Below are positions 46,106 through 57,196 of a DNA stretch of 64,000 nucleotides, piece after piece. Each line of letters begins with the position of its first letter. Position 1 is the stretch's first letter. Origin of the DNA: Humisphaera borealis (lineage in GTDB: Bacteria > Planctomycetota > Phycisphaerae > Tepidisphaerales > Tepidisphaeraceae). The position numbers and the translations under genes were made by a program. The notes under the pieces were generated by a model that worked only from the letters and a program-made list of their open reading frames with translations, searched no databases and was not told the DNA's origin. The stretch is taken from NCBI RefSeq assembly GCF_015169395.1, contig NZ_CP063458.1:2542001-2606000 (forward strand), in the 5' to 3' direction.

Positions 46106-48064
46106 TTGACTACCGCATCCGCCAATACCCAAGCTTCAACCGACACGGCCACCGAACCGGCCACGCCGGACATCCCCGCGCGCTTTCTGCTCCGCTGGAT
46201 GTTCTCGTTCCTCCGCCCCGTTCGCTGGCAGGTCTTCCTCGCCTGCTGCTACCTGGCGGCGTTTTGCGGGGTGGAAGTCCTGACGGTCAACCAGGGCGGC
46301 AAAGCCGTTGACGACCTCAAGGCACTGCAACTGGCACATGCCGACGGCACCTCCACTGTTGCCTCGTTCTGGGATTACCTGGTCACGTCCGACCCGGCGT
46401 CGGTCCGGCTGCGCCACACCGTCATCGGCTTCGGCCTGCTGACGGCGTGCCTGCTGATGCTCCGCTATCTGACGACCGTCTCGCGGTCGCAGATGAGCAT
46501 GCAGATGGTCTACTACATCCGCGAAGCGGTGTACGACAAGCTGCAGCGCGTCGGCTTCGGCTTCCACGACGCCGTCAGCTCCGGGCAGCTCATCAACCGC
46601 GCCCTGTCCGACCTGCAGAACGTCCGCATCTTCGTCGAAACCGCCGTCCTGCTGACGCTGGAAATCGTGCTGATCGTCGGCGGGTACATCGTGCTGATCC
46701 TGACGCTCTCGCCGTGGGTGGCGCTGCTGGCGCTGCTGCCGCTGCCGGTCTGGACTTGGTACATCCTGCGGTTCAGCAAGCGCATCCAGCCGGCCGCCAA
46801 AGCCGTCATGGAGGCCGAGGACAAGAACGTCGCGATCATCACCGAGAACATCGCCGGCGTGCACGTGGTCAAGGCGTTCGCGACCGAAGCCCAAGAGATC
46901 GCCAAGTACAACGCCAACGCCGACGGCTTCTTCGACCGGGTTCGCGGCCGCATTCGGCTGTTCGCCAACTTCCAGCCGATCATCCGCACCATCGCCACCG
47001 CGAGCTACCTGCTGCTGTTCTTCGCCGCCGGCGTGCTGATCATCCAGGGGTCGCTCACCGTCGGGTCGCTGCTGATCCTCGGCGGAGCGATGTCGCAGAT
47101 CCTCAGCCGGCTTCAGCAGGTGTCGGTCATCAACGAGCAGTACCAGAACGCGATGGTATCGGCCCGCCGGCTGCACGAAGTGCTGTTCGCCCCGCCCACC
47201 ATTCCACAGAAGCCCGGCGCGCAGCCCCTGCCGCCGGGGCCGGGCGCGGTGAAGTTCGACCACGTGTCATTCGCCTACGGCAAGGGCAAGCACGTCCTGC
47301 ACGATATCTCGTTCGACGTGCCCGGCGGATCGCTCGTGGCGATCGTCGGGCCGACCGGCGCGGGCAAGACCACGCTCGTCAACCTGATCAGCCGGTTCTA
47401 CGACCCCCAGGAAGGCCGCGTGCTGATCGACGGCGTCGATGTCCGCGATGCCACCATCGAGAGCCTGCGACTTCAGGTCAGCTTCGTCTTCCAGGAAACG
47501 TACCTGTTCAGCGACACCGTCGGCGGCAACATTGCCTACGGCCGGCCGAACCTCAGCGAAGCCGAGATCGAAGCCGCTGCCCGACTGTCGCAGGCCCACG
47601 ACTTCATCACCGCCCTGCCGCTGGGCTACAAGACGATGCTCGGCGAACGGGGATCGTCGCTGTCCGGCGGGCAGCGGCAGCGGCTGGCGATCGCGCGGGC
47701 GGTGGTGACCAACCCGCGCGTGCTGATCCTCGACGACGCGACGGCGGCAGTGGACCCCGAGACCGAAGACCTCATCCGCCGACAGATGCGCCAGGCGATG
47801 AAGGGCCGGACCACGTTCATCATCGCGCACCGCATCAGCACGGTGAAGTCGGCCGACCTGGTGATCGTCATCGAGCAGGGCCGCATCACGCAGTCGGGCA
47901 CGCACGACGTGCTGATGGCGCAGGACGGCCACTACCGCGAGATCGCCGCCGTCCAGTTGCACGGCGACGACGTCGCCCGCGACGCCGAGGGGCAGACGCT
48001 GAGCCACATGGACCGGGTCAAGGGGCATGCACCGGTCGCTCACCCGCCGACGTTGGGAACCTGA
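46106..48064 (+). CDS. ABC exporter, fused permease and ATPase (MsbA/MDR-like)
   Basis: 652 residues from TTG. An N-terminal six-helix permease with a long loop between helices 1 and 2 (about 60-95) precedes the ATPase: Walker A GPTGAGKTT (about 417), Q-loop FVFQETYLFSDTV, signature LSGGQRQRLAIARAV, Walker B VLILDDATAAVDPETE (Asp in place of the usual catalytic Glu) and IAHRIST. LDDATAAVD is DD rather than DE, which usually lowers hydrolysis and is common in heterodimeric exporters. Substrate unknown (lipid or small molecule). Confidence 0.9.
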   Translation: MTTASANTQASTDTATEPATPDIPARFLLRWMFSFLRPVRWQVFLACCYLAAFCGVEVLTVNQGGKAVDDLKALQLAHADGTSTVASFWDYLVTSDPASVRLRHTVIGFGLLTACLLMLRYLTTVSRSQMSMQMVYYIREAVYDKLQRVGFGFHDAVSSGQLINRALSDLQNVRIFVETAVLLTLEIVLIVGGYIVLILTLSPWVALLALLPLPVWTWYILRFSKRIQPAAKAVMEAEDKNVAIITENIAGVHVVKAFATEAQEIAKYNANADGFFDRVRGRIRLFANFQPIIRTIATASYLLLFFAAGVLIIQGSLTVGSLLILGGAMSQILSRLQQVSVINEQYQNAMVSARRLHEVLFAPPTIPQKPGAQPLPPGPGAVKFDHVSFAYGKGKHVLHDISFDVPGGSLVAIVGPTGAGKTTLVNLISRFYDPQEGRVLIDGVDVRDATIESLRLQVSFVFQETYLFSDTVGGNIAYGRPNLSEAEIEAAARLSQAHDFITALPLGYKTMLGERGSSLSGGQRQRLAIARAVVTNPRVLILDDATAAVDPETEDLIRRQMRQAMKGRTTFIIAHRISTVKSADLVIVIEQGRITQSGTHDVLMAQDGHYREIAAVQLHGDDVARDAEGQTLSHMDRVKGHAPVAHPPTLGT

Positions 48065-48164
48065 TAATCGCCTCGCCCGTCTGCCCCGACCCCCGGTAGG
48101 ATAGTGGCGACGTCGGCGGCCCCCGCCGAACACCAAGGGCAGCGACGCGGCACGGAGCGGACCT

Positions 48165-48509
48165 ATGTCTCGAATGACGATAATTGAACGGCAATCAGGT
48201 TCGGTAACGATCCTCGACCTGGCGGGCAAACTCACATCCGCCGAGTGCGGCGGCGCGCTGCACGGCGCGGTCCGCACCGCGATCGATCAGGGCAAGAAAC
48301 GCCTGCTGCTCAACCTCGCCGCCGTCTCCCACATCGACAGTTCCGGTATCGGAGAACTCGTCAGTTCGTACACCACCACCGTGCAGAGCGGCGGACACTT
48401 CAAGCTGCTGAATGTGACGGGGATGATCCACGACGTCCTGTCGCGCACGAGGATGCTCGCCGTCTTCCAGACCTACAGCGACGAACGGCGGGCGGTCGAG
48501 AGCTACTGA
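48165..48509 (+). CDS. STAS-domain anti-sigma factor antagonist
   Basis: 114 residues, one STAS domain. VTILDLAGKLTSAECGGALH, then VSHIDSSGIGELV with the Ser phosphorylation site (SSG), as in SpoIIAA/RsbV. Such proteins release sigma factors by binding an anti-sigma kinase. No kinase gene is adjacent. Confidence 0.9.
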   Translation: MSRMTIIERQSGSVTILDLAGKLTSAECGGALHGAVRTAIDQGKKRLLLNLAAVSHIDSSGIGELVSSYTTTVQSGGHFKLLNVTGMIHDVLSRTRMLAVFQTYSDERRAVESY

Positions 48510-48982
48510 TCGGTCGGCCGACGCATAACGCTTATGCGAGCCGCGACCGTAAGTCGCTCCCTCAGATCCAGGCGCACCGCAAGAGGCCACGCAGGATTCC
48601 ACGCAGAACGCATGGTACTGGCCTCAACGAACCAGACCGGCAATGCCGTCGCCATCTCCGTGAACTCCGCGTGTCCTGTTTCGACAAAAGAGGTGATGAA
48701 CGCCAAGACGCCGAGGCGCCAAGGGCGTCATCCAAGGCAGGGCAACTCTTGGCGTCTTGGCGTTCAAGCCTGGCGCCGTACGAAAGGTTTCATCATTCGG
48801 GTTAGAGGCCATCCGGCGAGCTCCGTGGCTTGCAGATTCTTCTTGCACCGATCCGACCTACCCGTACAATATACAAACATTATGATGCGAGGCGCGCGGG
48901 TGGTCAACCGTGAAATCGGGGTCTCGCGCGTCTCAAATCGTCTTTGATTCACCGCGGCTTCCCGGCCGCGAAAGGGGCTTTT
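48510..48982. other. Intergenic region with stem-loop T9 and an AT-rich promoter patch
   Basis: 473 bp. The second copy of the repeat at 21664-21765 lies at about 48697-48800 (arms 48697-48715 and 48748-48766, one mismatch). A candidate promoter follows: TTGCAC (48843-48848), 16 bp, TACAAT (48865-48870). No coding frame is supported. Confidence 0.7.
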
Positions 48983-49918
48983 ATGCAGTCGGTCGAATCG
49001 GTCGAGTCGGTCGTGGATTCCTTGCGCGGGGCCGCGGTGATGGAGGTGCCTGACGCGGGCGCCGACGGTGGCGCGGCCGATGCCCCACCACGTCCTTCCC
49101 GCGCCGAGCAGTCGCGCATCAACGGCGCCAAATCGCGCGGGCCGACGTCGGAAGCCGGCAAGGCGGTCGCGTCGCAGAACGCCTGGAAACACGGCCTGCG
49201 GGCCCGCGGCCAGTTGCTGCCGGAGGAAGACCCGGCGGAGTTCGCGGCGTATCTCGCCTCGTTCTGCGACGACCTGGGCGCTGTCGGGCCTTGCCAGGTG
49301 ATGCTCGCCGAGCGCGTCGCGGAGATGGCTTGGAAGCTTCGGCGGATGCCCATCATCCGGTCGGCGGTTCTGTACTCGCGCCGGGACAAGCAGCGCGAAG
49401 CCGAAGGCGGGTTCGGCGGAATGGACGACCTGGGCGATCTGATCTTCGAACTTCGCAAAGCCGACCCCAACGGCGGGATCGTCATGCTGCTTCAACGCTA
49501 CGAATCGCAGATCGAACGTTCCATGCAATCGGCACTTCGCGAGCTGCGTATCCTGCAAGGCGGGACGCGCAATCGCGCCGCGCCGGCTCCTGCGCCGCAG
49601 CGGCAGAGCGAGCCGGCGACGTCCGACACCGATAATGCGGCGTCGGTCGAGGACGAATCTCGGGTTCGTTTGGCGGAATCGGAGCGGGACGCGACAGTGA
49701 CTGTCGTTGCGGATTCCGCGGTCGTCGCTGGGATCGCGACGGTTGTGGAACCGACCGCAGCGACCTCACCGACCGCGGCGGCGACCTTCGGTCCCGACGA
49801 CCTGTTGCCGGCGGACGTTGAGTCTCGGGTTCGTTCGGCGGACGGGTTGCGCGGTCGCGTCGCTCCGGTTCGCGATACCCAACTCTGCAGGGGACGCTCC
49901 GCTACGCGTCGCGGCTAA
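48983..49918 (+). CDS. Hypothetical protein with INGAKSRGPTSEAGK motif
   Basis: 311 residues; AAAGGGG lies about 5 nt before the ATG at 48983. The N-terminal part (SRINGAKSRGPTSEAGKAVA, then ASQNAWKHGLRARG) is a widespread conserved segment of unknown function in soil bacteria. A helical region follows (EMAWKLRRMPIIRSAVLYS, LLQRYESQIERSMQSALREL). From about residue 205 the sequence is low complexity (Ala/Glu/Val/Pro). The stop codon lies inside a hairpin (49892-49902 with 49928-49940). Confidence 0.7.
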   Translation: MQSVESVESVVDSLRGAAVMEVPDAGADGGAADAPPRPSRAEQSRINGAKSRGPTSEAGKAVASQNAWKHGLRARGQLLPEEDPAEFAAYLASFCDDLGAVGPCQVMLAERVAEMAWKLRRMPIIRSAVLYSRRDKQREAEGGFGGMDDLGDLIFELRKADPNGGIVMLLQRYESQIERSMQSALRELRILQGGTRNRAAPAPAPQRQSEPATSDTDNAASVEDESRVRLAESERDATVTVVADSAVVAGIATVVEPTAATSPTAAATFGPDDLLPADVESRVRSADGLRGRVAPVRDTQLCRGRSATRRG

Positions 49919-49979
49919 CCATTGATCGCGGAGCGCGTCCCGGGTTCGTTCGGCAACTAGGACACCACCCGGGGGAGCA

Positions 49980-51635
<1,656 letters not shown>

Positions 51636-51721
51636 CCGTCAGAAGGTAAGAATGCGGCGGCAAAAGACAAGAGCCGGGGCATGTTGCGGGGCGGTGCCAC
51701 ACACCCGGGCACGACAGAAGA

Positions 51722-51896
51722 ATCACCACGGAGACACGGAGGCACGGAGGGCATCCCGAATCCGGCGCGCTATCTGATAACGCAAAACACGAGGCACGCT
51801 CAAGGAGAAGGAATACACCTAAAACCCCACATCGTCATCTCGCAGGCAGTGTGGGTCACCCGGTACCCCTCCGTGTCTCCGTGCCTCCGTGGTGAT
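51722..51896. repeat. Low-complexity stem-loop T10
   Basis: Arms 51722-51751 (ATCACCACGGAGACACGGAG, continuing with CGGAG words) and 51867-51896 pair over 30 bp with two mismatches, separated by 115 nt. The same vocabulary (CCACGGAGGACACGG) recurs at 63756-63784. Confidence 0.88.
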
Positions 51897-51911
51897 CCCT
51901 CTTCCGAGCGA

Positions 51912-52625
51912 TCATCCAGGATAAAGCCGAACGCTGCGGAGCATCGGCAGGCCACTGTCTTTATCGGTGTTGGGTGTGATGCGAAGAGTGACTTTGCCGG
52001 CGGGCAGCTTGATCTGGCCGACGTCCACGAGGTGGAACGACGAAGAGCCCCGGCGTCCGCTGACATCGACCTCGAGGTCGGCCGCGACCGTCTGGCCGGC
52101 GGCGGTGATCAGGAACTTGCCGGCGGCGATGCCTTTGGCGCGGTCGGTGCTGTAGCCGGGGATACAGTCGAACGTCACGACGAACGTCCCCGCCTTGGGG
52201 CAGTCGAAGCTCCACTCGGCCGAGTCGGCCGACGACGTCCACCCGCGAATCATGACGTTGGGAATGCGACTCTTCTCGTTGACCGCGCTGCCGGGCCGGC
52301 GGGACGCGTAGTAGCTGGACGAGCCCCGGTTCTCCAGCGATACGCGCGGACCGGCGACCTTCGCATCGGCCGCCGACAGGAACACCACCAGATCGGCATA
52401 GCCGGCGTGCTGCATCGCGGCGATGGACGCGTCGGATTCGCTGGGCAGCTCGGCCGGCGGTTCGGCCTCGACGATGACCGGCCCGGTCGCCGGCCGGGTG
52501 GCGGCGGCATTGAGTTTGGCGAACGGATCGAGCGCGCCCATACTCACCAGGCCGGTGGCAACGGCGGCGATGAGCCCGATCACCAGCAGTCCGGCGGCCG
52601 CGAGAATTGCCATCATCCAACGCAA
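51912..52625 (-). CDS. Membrane-anchored carbohydrate-binding-like protein 1
   Basis: 237 residues from TTG at 52625, which has AAGGAG 8 nt upstream; an ATG at 52706 (longer N-terminus) has no such site. One N-terminal helix (about 5-28) is followed by a linker. The outer beta-sandwich starts near YADLVVFLSAADAKV and includes SADSAEWSFDCPKAGTFVVT and AGKVTLRITPNTDKD. It resembles CBM6-like folds in planctomycetal surface proteins. Probably pairs with the next gene. Confidence 0.75.
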   Translation of the reverse strand: MRWMMAILAAAGLLVIGLIAAVATGLVSMGALDPFAKLNAAATRPATGPVIVEAEPPAELPSESDASIAAMQHAGYADLVVFLSAADAKVAGPRVSLENRGSSSYYASRRPGSAVNEKSRIPNVMIRGWTSSADSAEWSFDCPKAGTFVVTFDCIPGYSTDRAKGIAAGKFLITAAGQTVAADLEVDVSGRRGSSSFHLVDVGQIKLPAGKVTLRITPNTDKDSGLPMLRSVRLYPG

Positions 52626-52778
52626 CGGGATCACTCCTTTGACGTGGTCGTGCTTGACGTGGTCGCCTTGAAGAAGGCATCGACGCGAACGCTTCACGCC
52701 ATGCAAGATTTACCCGGGCGGTCGTGGGAAGTTGCGGGGAAATCGGCTGGTGTAGTTTCGGCGCCGGCGGCAGTCGGT

Positions 52779-54344
52779 TCAATCGTCTTCGACGACGGGA
52801 GAGAGTCGGATTTCGCGGAGATTCATGAGTGTCTTTCCGGCGCCGAGATCGCCGGGCTTGATCACGAGGCGCGTTTTGCCCTTGGAGAGTTTGGCGACGC
52901 CGACCCGGGCGCGGTTGAAGACGTCCCAGCCGCCGGTGTCGGAGACGTCGTCGTTGATTTTGGCGTCGCCGACGCGGAGGCTGAAGGTGCCGCCGTTGCT
53001 CTTGGCGACGCTGTAGAAGATCTCGACGTCGTAGTTGCCGGAGGTGGGCACGTTCACGGCCCACTCGATCGAGTCCTGCGAGCGGTTCCAGCCGGTGATG
53101 GTGGGCTCGTCGCCGGGAACGATGCGGAGAGAATCGCCGTGCAGAATGGCGTCGGCAGAGCGGAGAACGACGGGGGACGAGGAGATGATGTTGATAAAGA
53201 GCAGTTGCCGCCGGCCGGCGATGCCCGCGCCGCCGGGCTCACTGAACGGCGCGACCTGGAGGGTGTGTTTCCCCGGCTGCGGGTTCCAGGGAATGTAGCC
53301 CTTTCCGCGTTCGCCGGCGATGCTGAACGGGCGTTCGGACTCGACGCGCTGGTCGGCTTTGTCGATGGTGAAGCGAACGCTGCGAACCCTGCCGGCGGTT
53401 TCGGCACGGAGGCTGATCGGCGGGAGACTACTGATGTCGAGGGACATGCCGTTGGTGAGCGTGCCCAGCGGCCGGCCGCTCGCGGCTTCAACGATGGTGA
53501 TGGCGCTGATGTCGGGGTGCCCATCGGCGTCGGCTTCGCCGGGGCGGGCGAAGGCGGGCGGCTCGAGCGGGATCAGTTCGATCTTCCGCAGGCGCATGAG
53601 GGCAGACGCCGGGTCGCCGGACGGGCGGATACAGAGGGTGGTGCGTTTTTCGTCGAGGTCGAGGATTCCGATGAACTCGGAGCGGAAGACATCCCACCCG
53701 CCGGTGGGGACGGCGCGGCTGATGAACAGCGGGTCGGTCTTGCGGGAATCGCCCATCGCCAGGGCAAAGTCGCCGCCGGAGTTGGCACCGTTGGCGCGGG
53801 TGAGGACGACGCGATATTTGCCGCGCGGGGGATAGAAGACCCAGGTGGCATATTCTTCGAGGCGCGTCCAGCTGGTGAGGTCGCCTTCGGGAGGGGTCTT
53901 GCGAAGGAGCTTGCCGTGGAGCTTGGCTTCTGCACCGCGGAGGACGATGGTGCCGGGGACGAAGGCCGGCGCGTCGCCACCGACTGCGTTACCCCCGACC
54001 GCCGGGGCGACCGGATGGACGACAGCCTGCGGCGGCGCTACGACGGGAGGTGCGGCCAGCGGCGGCGCGACGAGTGGGGGTACGGCTGGCGCTGCAACGG
54101 CCGGGCGTGCGGGCGTGATCGCCGGGCTGGCCGTCGGATTGGTCGTCGGAACCGGTGCAAGCGGCGACGCGTGAGACGTCGCCGGCGCGGAATTGCCGGA
54201 GGCTGCGGGCACTGCGCCGGTGGCGACCGGAGCGTCATCCGAATGCACGAGCGCGACCTTGGCCGCACCGACCCCGAGGATGACGGCCATCAGCACCGCC
54301 AGGGCGCCGATGACGACGAAGAGCAGGAACAACATTCGCCACAT
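52779..54344 (-). CDS. Membrane-anchored protein with two carbohydrate-binding-like domains
   Basis: 521 residues. N-terminal helix (about 3-25), then a Pro/Ala/Val linker (about 35-125). Two similar beta-sandwiches: one at about 128-265 with ATWVFYPPRGKYRVVLTRAN and TGGWDVFRSEF; the other at about 395-515 with IEWAVNVPTSGNYDVEIFYS and TGGWDVFNRARVG. Between them a third beta region (SLDISSLPPISLRAETAG). The repeated TGGWDVF marks internal duplication. Ligand unknown; likely surface polysaccharide. Confidence 0.78.
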   Translation of the reverse strand: MWRMLFLLFVVIGALAVLMAVILGVGAAKVALVHSDDAPVATGAVPAASGNSAPATSHASPLAPVPTTNPTASPAITPARPAVAAPAVPPLVAPPLAAPPVVAPPQAVVHPVAPAVGGNAVGGDAPAFVPGTIVLRGAEAKLHGKLLRKTPPEGDLTSWTRLEEYATWVFYPPRGKYRVVLTRANGANSGGDFALAMGDSRKTDPLFISRAVPTGGWDVFRSEFIGILDLDEKRTTLCIRPSGDPASALMRLRKIELIPLEPPAFARPGEADADGHPDISAITIVEAASGRPLGTLTNGMSLDISSLPPISLRAETAGRVRSVRFTIDKADQRVESERPFSIAGERGKGYIPWNPQPGKHTLQVAPFSEPGGAGIAGRRQLLFINIISSSPVVLRSADAILHGDSLRIVPGDEPTITGWNRSQDSIEWAVNVPTSGNYDVEIFYSVAKSNGGTFSLRVGDAKINDDVSDTGGWDVFNRARVGVAKLSKGKTRLVIKPGDLGAGKTLMNLREIRLSPVVEDD

Positions 54345-54429
54345 GCCAGCACTCCGGGACCAGGGAACCCAAGGGACTCGCCGACGGTTGCGACTTCGCG
54401 GAAAACGTCGGCGACTGCCATCAGTGCGG

Positions 54430-54449
54430 GTTTCCCCTCAAGGGGAAAC
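54430..54449. repeat. Perfect 20-bp palindrome in a divergent promoter region
   Basis: GTTTCCCC-TCAA-GGGGAAAC, an 8-bp stem with a 4-nt loop, in the 175-bp gap between two divergent genes. Its place suggests an operator or a leader hairpin rather than a terminator. Confidence 0.7.
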
Positions 54450-54519
54450 GGCGTTCGACGCGTTGTGGTAAGTATGTAGCCGATAAGCCGGTCCGTGTTG
54501 GGGGCCTAGAGGAATATGT

Positions 54520-54978
54520 ATGCAGGCCGCCAGCAGAAGCATGAAAAACGTTTCGCACCGGACGTCCATTGTAGCGATGTTCGTGGGGATCGCCGCCATG
54601 GTGGCGGGTCTGGTGTCGCCGGTGCTGGCAGTCGAGCGTGATGGCGGCTCGTCGTCCCGTCCAGAATTCCTGACCGGCCTGGAGACGCCAACGACGCGCC
54701 CGGCAATCGCGATCGAACCCATTCCGGGGCCGCAGGCGGTCGCTCCGGCGGAGCCTGTGCGGGGCTTTTCCGACCTGACTCAGGGCGACGGCCTGGGGCT
54801 GCGGACTCAGTTTCTGGCCGTCGGGTCGACAGTCGCTGAGCCGACGTCGCGCCCGACGACACCGCCCGCGACGGTACCCCCTCCCGGTACCGTGCCAATC
54901 GGACTGATCGGTGGCCTGGCTTTTCTGGGGATCCTTGGGGGCGCGATGTGGTACGTCGTGCGGCAACGCGGACGGTAG
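54520..54978 (+). CDS. Secreted protein with C-terminal helix and Arg tail
   Basis: 152 residues; GAGGAA lies about 5 nt before the ATG. An N-terminal signal (ends SPVLAVE), a Pro/Thr-rich middle, then one C-terminal helix (about 124-147: IGLIGGLAFLGILGGAMWYV) and the basic tail VRQRGR. This layout resembles surface-sorted proteins but lacks a clear PEP or LPXTG motif. Function unknown. Confidence 0.6.
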   Translation: MQAASRSMKNVSHRTSIVAMFVGIAAMVAGLVSPVLAVERDGGSSSRPEFLTGLETPTTRPAIAIEPIPGPQAVAPAEPVRGFSDLTQGDGLGLRTQFLAVGSTVAEPTSRPTTPPATVPPPGTVPIGLIGGLAFLGILGGAMWYVVRQRGR

Positions 54979-55128
54979 CGACAGCGAGCACAGCCGAAGG
55001 GAGCGTTTCGTGATTGGGTGGTACGGGCGGGACAAGCCTCATGATGAAAACGAAAAGGGCATCCTGCCGAAATGCGGCGGGAAGCCCTGGTGTTGCTGCC
55101 GGACATGGATGCCTGCAGAGTCTGCCGT

Positions 55129-55422
55129 TTAGGCGACTGCCACACGGCGAAGGCACTGCTCGTGAAGGCCGAGGGTCAGCGACTTGACCAGGTCTCGAAG
55201 GGCCCCACGCCAGTCGTGGGCCTTGGACTTGCAACCGAAGTCGCCGGCCTTGTCGTGTACGGTCGCCTCGACCATGTACATCGTGCCGCTGCGGCGAAGG
55301 GTGATACTCAGCACAAAGTCGCCGAGTCGCTCGCCAAGCCGAAGTGATCGGCGAAGCCAGGACATGAGCTGCTTGCGCTGAGAGGGTTTGAGAAGGACGT
55401 TTCCGGAGTCGAGCTTGATCAT
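55129..55422 (-). CDS. Possible ribosome-associated (HPF/RaiA-like) protein
   Basis: 97 residues. Alternating strand and helix: VLSITLRRSGTMYMVEATVH, then HDWRGALRDLVKSLTLGLHE, as in the short HPF/RaiA fold that inactivates ribosomes in stationary phase. Length fits. Basic N-terminal half. Assignment rests on pattern only. Confidence 0.5.
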   Translation of the reverse strand: MIKLDSGNVLLKPSQRKQLMSWLRRSLRLGERLGDFVLSITLRRSGTMYMVEATVHDKAGDFGCKSKAHDWRGALRDLVKSLTLGLHEQCLRRVAVA

Positions 55423-55673
55423 GATGCAACTGCTCCTGTGAAAGGTCGGTCCGAGATGTCTTCCAAAGCAATCGACGTGCCCCGCCCTACGACTGGAATT
55501 CTACCGACCCCACAACCCCCCGCAGCGCAAAAAACGCTGGGATCGTTACTGAAACGTCGTCCGGATAAATGGTATCCCCGGCCCCACTTGACACTCGAAG
55601 GACGACGCGCCTTGCCATTAGGCTGCGCAAAACCCGGAATCTTGCCGCGCTGCTGAGCGAAGGGGGAAGCCAG

Positions 55674-56483
55674 TCACCTGCGTTTTTTCCGACGGCGTCC
55701 ATGAGACTGGTTCGAGCCACCGGCACCGAAGCCGGTTGAAGAGGCCGGTGCACCCGAGAGAACCAGTCCGCCGTCGCGCTCGACGTCATCGCCAGGATGG
55801 CCTGTCGTGGCGACAGGATCGTCGGGGAGGTCGGGGTGTGTGGAATCGTCGGAATCGGGGGACGATTCGGGAGTGGCGGTCGTGCCTGAGCTGTTTGCGT
55901 CCGGCCCGGCCTTGGCCCGAAGTGCCAGGATCAGTTCGATCTCGCCGTACGCCCGGTCGAGCCGCTGTGCGATCTGACGATACGTCAATCCCTGGTCGGC
56001 CAGTTCGTAAACATCGGCATGGCGAGGCGGGTCGGCGTCAGGGACGAAGCCGGTCGTCCGGTCGCGGAGCCGGAACGATGGGACATCATCGGCTACCGCG
56101 TCGACAGTGGAGTCGGCACCAGACGGTACGACGCCGGAAGCTGCGACGCCGGACGGTACAGCGGCGTTCGCCTTTGCCGCTTGCAGGGAGGCAATCCGTT
56201 CGTCGGCATCGTGAAGGAGGATCTCCAGTTTCGCGACGCGCGTTTCGAGTTGCGCGGTCATGGTCCGCATCATCTGCTCGTACTCGACGAGCAGCGCGGT
56301 CATGTCGCGTTCCATCGAGCGCTGCTGGGCAAGCAGAACATCGCCAGGCTTGCGCTCCAGCGGATCTTTCTTTCCCTTGCGCTTGGGCCGAACGAAGCTG
56401 AAGTAGATCAGACCGAGAAGTGCGATCGCGATGGCTATCCATTGCGAGCCGCTGGTGGATGTGTCGAGCAGCACTCCGTGCAT
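55674..56483 (-). CDS. Membrane-anchored coiled-coil protein with HTH-like motif
   Basis: 269 residues from ATG at 56483. N-terminal helix (about 13-31: QWIAIAIALLGLIYFSFV), basic stretch, then a coiled coil (about 55-95: RDMTALLVEYEQMMRTMTAQ). A later YELADQGLTYRQIAQRLDRA with YGEIELILALR resembles the DUF6115/DUF2802 HTH-like end. The C-terminus is disordered (Ser/Asp/Gly/Arg) and ends RRRKKRR. Function unknown. Confidence 0.6.
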   Translation of the reverse strand: MHGVLLDTSTSGSQWIAIAIALLGLIYFSFVRPKRKGKKDPLERKPGDVLLAQQRSMERDMTALLVEYEQMMRTMTAQLETRVAKLEILLHDADERIASLQAAKANAAVPSGVAASGVVPSGADSTVDAVADDVPSFRLRDRTTGFVPDADPPRHADVYELADQGLTYRQIAQRLDRAYGEIELILALRAKAGPDANSSGTTATPESSPDSDDSTHPDLPDDPVATTGHPGDDVERDGGLVLSGAPASSTGFGAGGSNQSHGRRRKKRR

Positions 56484-56629
56484 TGTCGCACCAACCCGAA
56501 ACGGATTCGTACATGCCGGCATCCTTGCCGACGCCAATATCGTCTGTTTCCGGCGGTGGCGACGCAAGTACCTTGGCGGGATTTTCTTGCGGAGATCCTA
56601 CAATTTTAGTCGCCGGGTGGCCCGCCATG

Positions 56630-57196
56630 TCAGGCCCGAACGAAGCGGGCCAGCAGTTCTCCCCTGCTGGCAACGCCGAGCTTCCGGTAGATCGCCTTGA
56701 CGTAGACGTGCACGGTATGAGGGCTGACGCCGAGGTGCGCCGCCACCTGCTTTTCGGAATCCCCCTTCAGCAGGCGGTCGAGCGTCTGTTGCATGCGCGG
56801 CGAAAGGCGGACGTTGACGGTGGTCGTCGCAGATTCCTCGGCAGCCAAGGCGACAGCAGGAGCCGGGACCGCGGCATGATCGGATGTCGGTACTAGCCCG
56901 GTGATCCCGGAGGCGGCCCGAATCTGTTCGCCGATCACACGACAGATTTGCGCCAGAAGCTGCCGCTTCTGCCCGATTCCCAGCTTCGCGGGCTCCTCGA
57001 TTCGCGCGATCATCCGCGCCGCAGCCCGCAGATCGCCGATGCGAACCGACGAGCCCATTTGCTTCGGCAGGGCCTTGCGCTTGGCCGCGGGACCGACACG
57101 GGAAGTACTGCCACGGCGTTGACTTCCGCCACGATCGCGGGAGGGCCGACTATGCTTGTCGGCCCTGGGCGGATGATCTGCAGGTCGTCGGGTCAT
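56630..57196 (-). CDS. LuxR-type HTH regulator
   Basis: 188 residues. The C-terminal LuxR/GerE domain is clear: LSPRMQQTLDRLLKGDSEKQ, VAAHLGVSPHTVHVYVKAIY, RKLGVASRGELLARF. No receiver domain: the N-terminal 110 residues are basic and helical (DLRAAARMIARIEEPAK), so input is unknown. It lies 147 nt upstream of the DUF6115-like gene on the same strand. Confidence 0.8.
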   Translation of the reverse strand: MTRRPADHPPRADKHSRPSRDRGGSQRRGSTSRVGPAAKRKALPKQMGSSVRIGDLRAAARMIARIEEPAKLGIGQKRQLLAQICRVIGEQIRAASGITGLVPTSDHAAVPAPAVALAAEESATTTVNVRLSPRMQQTLDRLLKGDSEKQVAAHLGVSPHTVHVYVKAIYRKLGVASRGELLARFVRA

